In this document: piece after piece, positions 35,667 through 44,616 of the stretch | Layout: every line of letters begins with the position of its first letter | Position numbering within the stretch: the first letter of the stretch is position 1 | Assembly: GCF_018413465.1 (NCBI RefSeq) | Contig: NZ_JAHCDK010000002.1 | Coordinates: 62,001-126,000, forward strand | Source of the DNA: Flavobacterium sp. CYK-55 | Lineage (GTDB): Bacteria; Bacteroidota; Bacteroidia; Flavobacteriales; Flavobacteriaceae | Reading direction: 5' to 3' | Length of the DNA stretch: 64,000 nt | The notes under the pieces: generated by a model | Told to the model about the DNA's origin: nothing | Database searches by the model: none | What the model saw: the letters and a program-made list of their open reading frames with translations, nothing else | Program-made: the position numbers and the translations under genes

Positions 35667-36980
35667 ATGAGAACTAAATCACTCAAAAAAAACAAAATCA
35701 ATGTCATTACTTTAGGATGTTCTAAGAATGTTTATGACAGCGAAGTCCTCATGGGTCAACTCCGCGCCAGTGGTAAAGAAGTTGAACACGAAGCTGCTTC
35801 TGAAAATGAAGGCAACATCATCGTCATCAATACTTGTGGATTTATTGACAACGCCAAAGCCGAGTCAGTCAATATGATTTTAGAGTATGCCGACAAAAAA
35901 GAGCGCGGTTTGGTTGATAAAGTTTTTGTAACCGGTTGCTTGTCTGAACGATACAAACCTGATTTAGAAAAAGAAATTCCCAATGTGGATCAGTTTTTTG
36001 GCACCACCGAATTACCGCAGTTGCTCAAAGCTTTGGGTGCTGATTATAAACATGAATTACTCGGTGAGCGCATCACCACTACCCCAAAAAATTACGCTTA
36101 CCTTAAAATTGCCGAAGGTTGTGACCGTCCGTGTAGTTTTTGTGCCATTCCACTCATGCGCGGAAAACACGTATCACAACCGATTGAAAAGCTTGTCAAA
36201 GAAGCCGAAGGTTTGGCGCGTGACGGCGTAAAAGAGCTGATTCTTATTGCTCAAGACCTCACCTATTACGGACTCGATTTATACAAAAAAAGAAACCTTG
36301 CCGAATTACTTGAAAACCTAGCAGCAGTTGAAGGTATTGAGTGGATTCGATTGCATTATGCCTTTCCGACCGGTTTTCCGATGGACGTTTTAGAGCTTAT
36401 GAAACGCGAACCAAAAATTTGCAATTATATTGATATTCCGTTGCAACATATCTCTGATCCGATTCTCAAATCGATGCGTCGCGGAACCACCCAAGCCAAA
36501 ACAACACAATTGCTGCAAGATTTTAGGGCAGCAGTTCCTGGAATGGCCATCAGAACTACCCTTATTGTAGGTTATCCGGGTGAAACCGAAGCCGATTTTG
36601 AGGCACTCAAAGATTTCGTTCAAGAAATGCGCTTTGATCGCTTGGGATGTTTTACTTATTCACATGAAGAAAACACCCATGCTTTTGCCTTAGAAGATAA
36701 TGTTCCTGAAGAAGTTAAAAAATCGCGTGCCGAAGAAATCATGGATTTGCAATCACAAATTTCATGGGATCTAAACCAAGAAAAAATCGGGCAAACTTTT
36801 AAATGCATCATTGACCGAAAAGAAGGTGCTCATTTTGTGGGAAGAACCGAATTTGACAGCCCGGACGTTGACAATGAAGTTTTGATTGACGCCACAAAAT
36901 TCTACCTTAAAACAGGTGATTTTGCACAAATTAAAATTACAGACGCTACTGAATTTGACTTGTACGGAGAACCGGTATAA
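35667..36980 (+). CDS. rimO: Ribosomal protein S12 methylthiotransferase RimO
   Basis: Radical SAM enzyme that adds a methylthio group to an aspartate of ribosomal protein S12. The 437 residues have the family order. The N-terminal UPF0004 domain has its own cluster cysteines (LGCSKNVYDSE, INTCGF, TGCLSE). The radical SAM core has CDRPCSFC (C152, C156, C159), and the TRAM RNA-binding domain lies at about 372-437. RimO rather than MiaB is indicated by LGCSKNVYDSE and the overall length. It stops 2 bp before the convergent outer membrane protein gene, with no hairpin between. Confidence 0.97.
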   Translation: MRTKSLKKNKINVITLGCSKNVYDSEVLMGQLRASGKEVEHEAASENEGNIIVINTCGFIDNAKAESVNMILEYADKKERGLVDKVFVTGCLSERYKPDLEKEIPNVDQFFGTTELPQLLKALGADYKHELLGERITTTPKNYAYLKIAEGCDRPCSFCAIPLMRGKHVSQPIEKLVKEAEGLARDGVKELILIAQDLTYYGLDLYKKRNLAELLENLAAVEGIEWIRLHYAFPTGFPMDVLELMKREPKICNYIDIPLQHISDPILKSMRRGTTQAKTTQLLQDFRAAVPGMAIRTTLIVGYPGETEADFEALKDFVQEMRFDRLGCFTYSHEENTHAFALEDNVPEEVKKSRAEEIMDLQSQISWDLNQEKIGQTFKCIIDRKEGAHFVGRTEFDSPDVDNEVLIDATKFYLKTGDFAQIKITDATEFDLYGEPV

Positions 36981-36982
36981 AC

Positions 36983-37822
36983 TTACTGATAGTGAAATGA
37001 AATCCCGGCAATCAAGAAATTTCTACCAAAAGCTTCAGTATTAGCATCGGCAGCATTATGGATGTAATTGACCCAAATCGGAACCGTAAATCGTTCGCCT
37101 ACACTCCATTCATGAGTTGCTTTGAAACTCAAATTTACAAGTGAAACTTTGTCATAATCACCTGCGGTGTAATATTCAGCTTGATTGTTTAAAACCGCCC
37201 CTATAGCAGCTTCAAGATTGAGGTATTCTGACCAAAAATCTTTTGAATACATAGCCTCAACATAAGTGGTGAAATTTTGTTTTGGGTTTTCACCTTGAGC
37301 ATTATATCGATAATCACTACCTGCTACGAGTGTACTTACTGTTAATTCAAGTGGAATTTCCCAGTGGTTCAAATCAAAAAAAACACTGGCATCAACTGTT
37401 TTTACACTATCAGGTCCATAATTAAAGAAACTATTGTCAACACCTTCAACTTGAGAAACAGTAGGCCAATAATAATCCCAAATTTCAACCGAAAGCCAAG
37501 GTGCAAACTCATATTTTATATTGAAATCAATTTCTTGGTAACCACGTGGTCCGGTCATTTGATCTGAATAAAAGTAACGAGACTCAAAATTAGTCGTAGC
37601 CCAAAATCCAATTGAAAATTTATCGTTTAAATGATAATCAATCGTAGGTTGAACAACAAAATAATCACCGCCCCATGATTGACCTCGCCAAATATATCTG
37701 CTTGCTATATCTAGATTAAATTCAAATTTTGAATTGGGTTTTGCCTGCTCGGTTGATTGGCTAAAAACCGAGGCTGCCATAAACAATGCAAAAATTAAAT
37801 GTCTCTTTTTTTTATCGATCAC
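36983..37822 (-). CDS. Outer membrane beta-barrel protein, putative porin-like
   Basis: Secreted protein of about 279 residues predicted to form an outer membrane barrel: alternating strands, many aromatics, and a last strand ending in FHYQ. SRYIWRGQSWGGDYFVVQPTIDY-type sequence near the N-terminus resembles the TorF/Gcw_chp group of putative porins. The start is uncertain. No ATG precedes the signal peptide; GTG at 37822 gives a good one (VIDKKKRHLIFALFMAAS, cleavage after VFSQ), while a TTG at 37849 adds nine charged residues. With the GTG, the gene overlaps the end of the upstream hybrid kinase by 11 bp, so translation is probably coupled. Confidence 0.8.
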   Translation of the reverse strand: MIDKKKRHLIFALFMAASVFSQSTEQAKPNSKFEFNLDIASRYIWRGQSWGGDYFVVQPTIDYHLNDKFSIGFWATTNFESRYFYSDQMTGPRGYQEIDFNIKYEFAPWLSVEIWDYYWPTVSQVEGVDNSFFNYGPDSVKTVDASVFFDLNHWEIPLELTVSTLVAGSDYRYNAQGENPKQNFTTYVEAMYSKDFWSEYLNLEAAIGAVLNNQAEYYTAGDYDKVSLVNLSFKATHEWSVGERFTVPIWVNYIHNAADANTEAFGRNFLIAGISFHYQ

Positions 37823-39920
37823 TTTTTTTGTTTTTCTGAACCTGATCAATCATTTCAAATAATTTCTCACGATTGATGGGTTTGGTTAAATATCCATAGA
37901 AACCAGCTTTTATTATTCGCTCTTCATCATCACTCGATGCATACGCGGTTTGAGCAACCACAAATAATTCCGGTCGAATGGCTTTGACTTTTTCAAGTGC
38001 CTCAAAACCATTCATAATTGGCATTTTAATATCCATCAACACCAAGTCAATATCTGGGTTACTCAATGAAATTTCAACCGCTTCAAGGCCATTTACCGCT
38101 CTGATGATATTGTAATTTCGGGATTGTATAATTTTTTGAAACAATAGATAGTTTATATTGTCATCTTCAGCTATGAGAATAGTAAACGATTCATGTTCAG
38201 AAGATTTTCGCGACTTAACTTGCTTGACCGAAATTTTTTGAACCTCGGCATACTGCAACGGAAGAGTAAATGAAAAAACAGAACCTTTACCTACTTCAGA
38301 TTTAAGCGTAATGCTTCCGCCCATCATTTCAACATAGGCTTTGGTAATGGCCAAGCCCAAACCTAAACCACCAGCTTTAATAGAAGCATCATTCTCAATT
38401 CGTTTAAATCGATCAAAAATAAATTTCTGATTTTTAGCATCAATTCCAGGCCCGGTATCATAGATTGAAAAAGTAATCTCTTTTTTCTTTTCATTGAGCT
38501 CATATCCAAATGACACAGTTCCTTTATCGGTATATTTAATACCATTAGTAACCAAATTGACCAACACTTGTTTTAGTTTGGTTTCATCAGCAATAATCGG
38601 ATAAGCTAGTGGTTCTCGGGCCGGAACAACAAAAAGCTCAACGGGCTTGCTTTTGGGAATGGTAATGCGAATAGTCTCAAACAACTCGCTCACACAAGCT
38701 TCTAAATCAACTTGGGTGTAATTGGGCGAAATTTGATTCGAATCTATCTTCGACATTTCAATTAAATCATCAATAATTGATACTAAATTTCTACCACTTT
38801 TATCAACTACTTTCAGATACTCAATTTGCTCTTCGTGGCTGAGTTGGGTATTGAGCATCAAATCAGTAAAGCCGCTAATAGCATTCATCGGCGTTCTAAT
38901 TTCATGCGAAAGATTTGCCAAAAAAGATGATTTAAGCCGATCGCTTTCTTCAGCTTTAAGTTTAGCTTTGACCAACTCATGCTTTTGATTATTGTTTTCT
39001 TCAAACAAAAGCCCAATGTTTCTAAACTCGCCGTGGGTAGCTTTGAGCTCTTTGATAGCCTTTTTCTCACCGGTTTCCAGAACTCTTGTTATCAAATCAA
39101 GCGGTAGATAGACCAGCTTTCGCGTATAAAATAAGTTAATGAGTATGTTGATTACAAAGACCACAAAAATCAAATACAGAATATTGAGCATGTTTTCAAA
39201 ATAGACATCAAATTTGCGTTCAAATTGCAATCTGCCGATGGTATTTCCAAAACAATCTTGCAAATTAACTGTGGCATAAATGGTGTGGTTTTCTTTTTTT
39301 ATAGCCCTATCTGTGTTGATAAACTTAATTTCTGAGGATGCTATCTTCTTAAAATCACCAATATATTTTTGGTCGATAAGACGAGCAACAAAAAAATAAC
39401 CGAAAGGCTTAGTTTTTTTCTTGAGCGGATCATCAGACGGATGTATCGATGCTCCTGTTACTTCGGCTAAACCTTCGGGAATAAGCAAATAAAACTTTGT
39501 CGTTCCAACTTCGTCTAGTTGATCCATGGCATGCTTAGGAATGATATCCGTCGAGCGCAATCGGTTTGACGCGGTTCTAATCATGAACTTTTTGTTGACA
39601 TCATAAGTTCCTAAATAATCGGCTTTATAAATATCTAATTCATTTCCGATGGTTTCATCATACCATTGTTTGTTATTTGTTTTGGTAAAATCAACAAACT
39701 CATCCCAATTGGTATCGTTATTCAAAGCTACTTGAATGGGTTTGTTCTCAAGTTGAAGCAACATGTTTACCTCATTGTTATATTGGAATTCTGTACTGGT
39801 ATACACTTGTTTTTCAACTTGTTTGGTATAATAATACAACGAAAAATACAACAATATAAAAAAGATACTCGAAGAGAATATGAGTAGTAATATTTTGGGA
39901 TAAGTGTTTTTAAGTTTCAT
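37812..39920 (-). CDS. CHASE4-domain hybrid sensor histidine kinase/response regulator
   Basis: Membrane-bound hybrid sensor of 702 residues. A transmembrane helix (about 9-29), a periplasmic CHASE4-like sensing domain (about 40-235; NDTNWDEFVDFT, YFFVARLID) and a second helix (about 243-265) precede a linker and coiled coil. The dimerisation domain has H339 in LSHEIRTPMNA. The ATPase domain has NLVTNGIKYT, DTGPGID and GLGLGLAITK. The C-terminal receiver (about 580-695) has D630 in VLMDIKMPIMNG and the lysine in LTKPIN. The outer membrane protein gene overlaps its end, so the pair may be one unit. The signal sensed is unknown. Confidence 0.94.
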   Translation of the reverse strand: MKLKNTYPKILLLIFSSSIFFILLYFSLYYYTKQVEKQVYTSTEFQYNNEVNMLLQLENKPIQVALNNDTNWDEFVDFTKTNNKQWYDETIGNELDIYKADYLGTYDVNKKFMIRTASNRLRSTDIIPKHAMDQLDEVGTTKFYLLIPEGLAEVTGASIHPSDDPLKKKTKPFGYFFVARLIDQKYIGDFKKIASSEIKFINTDRAIKKENHTIYATVNLQDCFGNTIGRLQFERKFDVYFENMLNILYLIFVVFVINILINLFYTRKLVYLPLDLITRVLETGEKKAIKELKATHGEFRNIGLLFEENNNQKHELVKAKLKAEESDRLKSSFLANLSHEIRTPMNAISGFTDLMLNTQLSHEEQIEYLKVVDKSGRNLVSIIDDLIEMSKIDSNQISPNYTQVDLEACVSELFETIRITIPKSKPVELFVVPAREPLAYPIIADETKLKQVLVNLVTNGIKYTDKGTVSFGYELNEKKKEITFSIYDTGPGIDAKNQKFIFDRFKRIENDASIKAGGLGLGLAITKAYVEMMGGSITLKSEVGKGSVFSFTLPLQYAEVQKISVKQVKSRKSSEHESFTILIAEDDNINYLLFQKIIQSRNYNIIRAVNGLEAVEISLSNPDIDLVLMDIKMPIMNGFEALEKVKAIRPELFVVAQTAYASSDDEERIIKAGFYGYLTKPINREKLFEMIDQVQKNKKSDR

Positions 39921-40027
39921 TTCGGCTTTTAATCTACACCGAAAATAAACTATTAGTTTTCGTGAGATTTACCTGATTTAAAAAAGTAATTAAGAATCTT
40001 TTTAACATTATTTTAAAAAATACAACA

Positions 40028-40056
40028 AAAAAAGCCCGGAATAAACCGGGCTTTTA
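40028..40056. terminator. Terminator of the DUF1573 gene
   Basis: GCCCGG (40034-40039) pairs with CCGGGC (40046-40051), flanked by A-run and T-run, so it can work in both directions. It lies 19 bp past the DUF1573 stop codon. Confidence 0.87.
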
Positions 40057-40074
40057 AAATAAATAACTCAATAT

Positions 40075-40479
40075 TTAGATAACTGTACCTTTAAAAGTTA
40101 GAACTTTTGGGGCGCTGTCAGCGTTGGTTGTTACCGTTACTGTTTTTGAAAAAGCACCTTTATTGGCTGCGTTGTAGGTTGCAACAATGGTTGCAGTTGA
40201 TCCGGGTTGAATAGGAGTTTTAGTGTAATCGGTAGCGGTACAGCCACATGAAGCCTTAACGTCCGTAATGAGCACAGGTGTTTTGCCAGTGTTTTTAAAC
40301 TCAAACGTGACTTTTTTGGGCTGATTATGAGGAATTTCACCCAAGTCAATTGATTCACTTTTCCATACAACTGATGATACCAAATTGACTTTTACCATTG
40401 AAGGTTTAACCTCAGGAACTACATTGAATGACATTAAACCAAAGGCAAACGCCAAAACCGAAATTTGAATAGTTTTCAT
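40075..40479 (-). CDS. DUF1573 domain secreted protein
   Basis: Exported protein of 134 residues in the DUF1573 family, common and often multicopy in Bacteroidetes, of unknown function. The signal peptide is MKTIQISVLAFAFGLMSFNVV. The immunoglobulin-like domain (about 38-134) shows the family pattern: IDLGEIPHNQPKKVTFEFKNTG, KTPVLITDVKASCGCTATDYT with a conserved CGC, and a PGSTATIVATYN strand. The CGC pair might bind a ligand or metal, which is not known. It has its own -7 box (40520-40527), divergent from the kinase/OmpR-type operon across a shared 167-bp region. Confidence 0.9.
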   Translation of the reverse strand: MKTIQISVLAFAFGLMSFNVVPEVKPSMVKVNLVSSVVWKSESIDLGEIPHNQPKKVTFEFKNTGKTPVLITDVKASCGCTATDYTKTPIQPGSTATIVATYNAANKGAFSKTVTVTTNADSAPKVLTFKGTVI

Positions 40480-40519
40480 AATATTTGTTTTTAAAGGTTG
40501 ATTTATTTTTTGTTCGAGT

Positions 40520-40527
40520 CAAAAGTA
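40520..40527 (-). promoter_or_regulatory. -7 box of the DUF1573 gene
   Basis: TACTTTTG on the minus strand, 41 bp before the ATG. The tandem-repeat array at 40550-40592 lies just upstream of it. Confidence 0.55.
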
Positions 40528-40549
40528 GTTGGGTAATTATTGAGCCACT

Positions 40550-40592
40550 GTTAATCGGTTTCTAACGTTTGTTAATGAGTTGTTAACCGATT
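40550..40592. promoter_or_regulatory. Candidate OmpR-type operator: four tandem 10-11 bp repeats
   Basis: GTTAATCGGTT, TCTAACGTTT, GTTAATGAGTT and GTTAACCGATT follow one another without gaps. Consecutive direct repeats with a helical-turn period are the usual target of OmpR/PhoB-type regulators. The array sits between the divergent DUF1573 gene and the kinase/OmpR-type pair, so it could control both. Confidence 0.55.
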
Positions 40593-40646
40593 TTTGACTT
40601 AGAATTTTTGACTAATATTACACCATTCTAAAAAGAATCGCTTCAA

Positions 40647-41909
40647 GTGAAAATCAACAGACTCAACAGCATCATTGTACTCGGACTGATTGCCATCATC
40701 GGCATCTTGATCGCACAGCTTTTGTGGACCAAACAAGCCTTTAATCTTGAAGAAAAAAAATTCAGTCAAAAGACGCACATCGCTTTGCTGGAAGTAGCCA
40801 AAAAACTCTATGAAGGCACCAACCGCGAATTACCCGCCGAAAATCCGGTACAGAAAATCTCGAATGATTATTACATCGTCAACATAGACAACGACTTTGA
40901 ACCTCAAATTCTGGATTATTACCTCAAAAACGAATTTGAAAAAGTCAACATCGGAACCGATTATGAATACGCCATGTACAACTGCCAAAGCGATGAAATG
41001 GTGTATGGAAATTACGTCTCGGCTTCAAAAACCGCCGATAAAAACCATTCGGTGTATTTTCCGAAGCACAAAAATTTGGTGTATTATTTTGCCGTGCGAT
41101 TCCCGAATGAAACCAGTTATTTGTTTCGATCGCTCAAATTTTGGTTGGCTTTATCCGGCGGAATCATCGTGATTTTGCTCGTATATGTGTTTTCGATTTT
41201 GACGATTATGCAACAAAAAAAATACTCTGAATTGCAGCGCGACTTCATCAATAATATGACGCATGAATTCAAAACTCCGCTGTCATCCATCTTGATTGCT
41301 TCAAATTTTCTCAAACAACAAAACGTCATTCAAGCCGACGAAAAGCTTGAAAAATACACCGAAATCATCATCGCGCAAAGCAAAAAACTCAACGCTCATA
41401 TTGAAACGATTCTCAACAGCGCCAAATCAGACAACGGGCCTTTGGTATTGAACAAAACTACGGTTGATTTGATGGCATTGTTGCGGGATGTGATAGAAAA
41501 TATTCAGCTCAAATATCCGCAAAGTCACATTAAAACTGAAGCGCCCGACAGCCATGTTTTGCTTGAAGCCGATGCTTTTCACCTCACCAATATTTGTTAT
41601 AATTTGCTGGACAACGCTATTAAATATTGCGAAAAAACACCTGAAATTACGGTAAAAATTAATCAGAAATCCAATCAAATTAAATTAGATTTTATAGACA
41701 ATGGAATCGGAATTTCTAATAAAAACCTTCCGTTTATCTTTGATAAATTCTACCGAATTTCAAGCATCAAAAGCAATGAAGTCAATGGTTTTGGTTTAGG
41801 ATTGTACTATGTCAAAAAAATCTGCACGTTGCACCATTGGAAAATTTCAGCTCAAAGCAATACAAATGGAACAACAATTACCATTTTAATTCCTGCTCAT
41901 CATGGCTAA
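40647..41909 (+). CDS. Two-component sensor histidine kinase
   Basis: Inner membrane sensor kinase of 420 residues. The start is GTG at 40647, directly before MKINRLN-like sequence and the first membrane helix (about 7-27). A periplasmic domain (about 30-165) and a second helix (about 168-190) follow. The phospho-acceptor is H206 in NNMTHEFKTPLSS. The ATPase domain has NLLDNAIKYCE, DNGIGIS, FDKFYR and GFGLGLYYVK. Its stop overlaps the response regulator start by 8 bp. This is an EnvZ/PhoR-like arrangement, with an operator-like repeat array about 55 bp upstream. Confidence 0.95.
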   Translation: MKINRLNSIIVLGLIAIIGILIAQLLWTKQAFNLEEKKFSQKTHIALLEVAKKLYEGTNRELPAENPVQKISNDYYIVNIDNDFEPQILDYYLKNEFEKVNIGTDYEYAMYNCQSDEMVYGNYVSASKTADKNHSVYFPKHKNLVYYFAVRFPNETSYLFRSLKFWLALSGGIIVILLVYVFSILTIMQQKKYSELQRDFINNMTHEFKTPLSSILIASNFLKQQNVIQADEKLEKYTEIIIAQSKKLNAHIETILNSAKSDNGPLVLNKTTVDLMALLRDVIENIQLKYPQSHIKTEAPDSHVLLEADAFHLTNICYNLLDNAIKYCEKTPEITVKINQKSNQIKLDFIDNGIGISNKNLPFIFDKFYRISSIKSNEVNGFGLGLYYVKKICTLHHWKISAQSNTNGTTITILIPAHHG

Positions 41910-42594
41910 ATGTAAAATTCTCTATGCCGAAGACGACCAAACCCTCGCCTTTTTAACCCAAGATAATTTGGAACAAAATGGCTATGAAGTGGTGCATTGT
42001 TCTGATGGAATTTTGGCCTTAGAAGCTTTTAAAAAAGAGGCTTTTGACATTGCAATTCTCGATATTATGCTGCCCAAAATGGATGGTTTTGAATTGGCTT
42101 CTGAAATCAGAAAACGCAATACTGAGGTTCCACTGATTTTTCTATCGGCCAAAACGCTCAAAGAAGATCGCATCAAAGGTTTGCGTTTGGGCGCCGATGA
42201 TTATTTGGTGAAGCCTTTTAGCATTGAAGAATTGATGCTCAAAATTGACATTTTCTTAAAGCGTTCTCAAAAAAACACTACGCCATCAACCAAAACATGT
42301 AACATCGGAACATTTGAATTTGATCCGCAGAATTATGTGCTCATCCGCAATGGCGAAAAAACCAAACTTACCCAACGCGAATCTGAATTGTTGCAGTTTT
42401 TTATTGAACATCAAAATACGGCGCTCAAACGCGAGTTCATTCTCAAATCAATTTGGGGCGATGACGATTATTTTATGGGAAGAAGTCTGGATGTTTTCAT
42501 TTCAAAGCTCCGAAAAATACTGGCCGCCGATACTTCACTTAGCATTGAGAACCTACATGGAATTGGGTTTCGATTTACGGTAAAATCTGCCTAA
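41902..42594 (+). CDS. OmpR family response regulator
   Basis: DNA-binding response regulator of 230 residues. The receiver (1-120) has acidic residues in YAEDDQT, D54 in AILDIMLPKMDG, a conserved Ser in FLSAKT and the lysine in YLVKPFS. The winged-helix domain (about 133-228) has LTQRESELLQFF, REFILKSIWGDDDYF and RSLDVFISKLRKIL, ending with the IENLHGIGFRF motif. It is co-transcribed and translationally coupled with the kinase upstream. Autoregulation through the repeats at 40550-40592 is likely but inferred. Confidence 0.96.
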   Translation: MAKCKILYAEDDQTLAFLTQDNLEQNGYEVVHCSDGILALEAFKKEAFDIAILDIMLPKMDGFELASEIRKRNTEVPLIFLSAKTLKEDRIKGLRLGADDYLVKPFSIEELMLKIDIFLKRSQKNTTPSTKTCNIGTFEFDPQNYVLIRNGEKTKLTQRESELLQFFIEHQNTALKREFILKSIWGDDDYFMGRSLDVFISKLRKILAADTSLSIENLHGIGFRFTVKSA

Positions 42595-42599
42595 AACAT

Positions 42600-42628
42600 C
42601 GAATTCTCATTACTGATAAACGAATTCT
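42600..42628. promoter_or_regulatory. Candidate LytTR binding site: CGAATTCT direct repeats with 13-bp spacer
   Basis: CGAATTCT at 42600-42607 and again at 42621-42628, a 21-bp period. LytTR regulators (AgrA, AlgR, ComE) bind two short direct repeats separated by 12-13 bp. The site lies upstream of the -7 box of the operon that encodes a LytTR regulator. Confidence 0.55.
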
Positions 42629-42660
42629 AGATTCGGCCACAGCAAACAAAAGCGTTCCGT

Positions 42661-42668
42661 TATATTTG
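42661..42668 (+). promoter_or_regulatory. -7 box of the TPR kinase/LytTR operon
   Basis: TATATTTG matches TAnnTTTG, 23 bp before the ATG at 42692. There is no TTG at the expected distance, consistent with dependence on an activator. Confidence 0.6.
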
Positions 42669-42691
42669 TGTAGCTTTAATCTGGAAGTTAT

Positions 42692-44614
42692 ATGAACTCA
42701 AGGAAATTTTTCGCTTTTACTCTATTTTTGCTTTGGAGCTTTTTGGGTTTTGCTTCTGATATTAATAATCGCCCGAGCATCTCAACGGCAATTGACACTA
42801 CTCAAGTAAACGCACTCAATTTAAAAGCTGACGCGCTCAAAGAAATCAATCCGGATTCTAGTTTATATTTCTGTAAAAAAGCTGCGGCTTGGTCAAACAA
42901 ACTCAAATTCAAGCCCGGATTGGCACAAGCTGCCATTAATGCCGGAAACGCATACATCATTCTGAGTCAGTACAAAGAAGCGTTGGGTGAATTTACCAAA
43001 GCCCAGCAAATCTTTACGTCGCTGGTTCAAGAATCATCTTCAAAAACTTTTAAAACCGGTTTGGCCCGCGCTTATGCGAGTATGGCAGTGGTGCATTCAG
43101 AAATTAACAACTATCCGATGGCTCTTGATTTTTATGGAAAAGCGCTCAAAATTTACCTCGAAACCCATCAAAAAAATTACTGCGCCAAAGTGTACAACAA
43201 TATTGGCATTGTATATAAATCGCAAAAAAGATATCCGCACGCGCTTGAATATTTGCAAAAAGCCTTGATGCTTCAAAAAGAAACCAACGATGCCTCGATG
43301 CCCACCACTTTGACCAATATGGGCGCGATTGCTTTTGAACAACAAAACTACCAGTTGGCTGAAAATTATTATCATCAAGCCGAACAAGCTTTTGAAAAAA
43401 TAGGTGCATCGAGAAACAACGCTTTGTTATTGACTTATTGGGGCGATTTATGCTTGCAGAAAAAAGATCACACACAAGCCAATAATTATTATCAAAAAGC
43501 ATTGGCCGGTTATCAATCGATGCAAAATGATTTTGGAGCCGCATTGGTTTGGTACAAAATAAGCGGATTGCAATTTGAATTGGGGCAATATTTGGCCGCT
43601 TTGACCTCGGCTGAAAAATCTTTGCAATTGGCTCAATCTATTGGAACGCAAGACCAAATTATTGAGGATGAAAAACGCATCAGCGAAATATACGCGGCCC
43701 TCAACCAACCGCAAGCTGAACTGATACATTACAAAAAATACATTGCTGCCCGCGATGCGCTGAACAATTGGGAAAACAACAAAAAGTTTTTGCGCGCCGA
43801 AATGAACTTTGAATATCAGAAAAAAGAGGCGCTCATTCACGAAGAAAACAAACGCCAAAATCAGTTGTTTTGGTTTGTGGTTATTGGCGGATTATTGCTG
43901 ATCGGGCTGGTTTTTGTAACCTACAACCGACTGCAAATCAAACGCCGATTGACCTTGCAAAAAGAAGTGGCCGAATACGAACAAAAAGCGTTGCATTTGC
44001 AAATGAATCCGCATTTTGTGTTTAATTGTTTGAGTTCAATTTCAAGTTTTATCTTGCAAAACGGAACCGATTCGGCCATTAAATATTTGGCTAAATTTTC
44101 TAAGCTTATGCGCTTAACCCTTGAATATTCTAAGGCTTCGCTGATTCCGGTGCACAAAGAAATTGAAAGTTTGCAGCATTATCTTGAACTCGAACAACTG
44201 CGCTTTCACAAAAAGTTTGATTTTACCATTCAAGCTTCGACCAGTGTTGAAGACGATATGGCTTTGCCTCCGCTGCTGATTCAGCCGTTTGTTGAAAATG
44301 CCATTTTGCACGGAATTGTTCCGAAAGAAACCAACGGAAACATCGACATTGTTTTTAAAGTAGAGCAAGAACAATTGGTTTGCATCATCACCGATGACGG
44401 CATCGGGCTGAGTAAATCAATGGCCATCAAAGAAAACTCTGTAAAAGCGCATGAATCAATGGCACTCGAGATTACCAAAAAGCGTCTGGAAATGATCGAA
44501 TCTACCACGCATCAAAAAGCGCGTGTGCTCATTGAAGAAGCCAGCGATCAGCCATCAGGAACACAAGTAACACTGTATTTGCCCATTCAATATTTAACCA
44601 ACCAAAACAACTAA
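42692..44614 (+). CDS. TPR-repeat sensor histidine kinase, LytS-like (His_kinase) family
   Basis: Sensor of 640 residues. A signal-like N-terminus (FFAFTLFLLWSFLGFAS) exports a periplasmic region of tetratricopeptide repeats (about 45-365; motifs such as ALGEFTKAQQIF, AKVYNNIGIVYKSQ, ALEYLQKALMLQK). A transmembrane helix follows (about 392-412, FWFVVIGGLLLIGLVFV), then a coiled coil. The kinase is of the PF06580 type, with the phospho-acceptor H441 in QMNPHFVFNCLSS. The ATPase part has IQPFVENAILHGI and DDGIGLS. The LytTR regulator starts 2 bp later and is the obvious partner. The TPR domain suggests sensing of a protein or peptide in the envelope. Confidence 0.95.
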   Translation: MNSRKFFAFTLFLLWSFLGFASDINNRPSISTAIDTTQVNALNLKADALKEINPDSSLYFCKKAAAWSNKLKFKPGLAQAAINAGNAYIILSQYKEALGEFTKAQQIFTSLVQESSSKTFKTGLARAYASMAVVHSEINNYPMALDFYGKALKIYLETHQKNYCAKVYNNIGIVYKSQKRYPHALEYLQKALMLQKETNDASMPTTLTNMGAIAFEQQNYQLAENYYHQAEQAFEKIGASRNNALLLTYWGDLCLQKKDHTQANNYYQKALAGYQSMQNDFGAALVWYKISGLQFELGQYLAALTSAEKSLQLAQSIGTQDQIIEDEKRISEIYAALNQPQAELIHYKKYIAARDALNNWENNKKFLRAEMNFEYQKKEALIHEENKRQNQLFWFVVIGGLLLIGLVFVTYNRLQIKRRLTLQKEVAEYEQKALHLQMNPHFVFNCLSSISSFILQNGTDSAIKYLAKFSKLMRLTLEYSKASLIPVHKEIESLQHYLELEQLRFHKKFDFTIQASTSVEDDMALPPLLIQPFVENAILHGIVPKETNGNIDIVFKVEQEQLVCIITDDGIGLSKSMAIKENSVKAHESMALEITKKRLEMIESTTHQKARVLIEEASDQPSGTQVTLYLPIQYLTNQNN

Positions 44615-44616
44615 GC

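Noticed and set aside
36983-37849. Suspected frameshift fusing the outer membrane protein to the hybrid kinase
   Set aside because: The kinase receiver ends normally, and a GTG at 37822 gives the barrel protein a proper signal peptide, so two overlapping genes explain the data.
39940-39962. CGAAAA ... TTTTCG imperfect palindrome before the hybrid kinase
   Set aside because: Only the ends pair well and the middle is AT-rich; too weak to call an operator.
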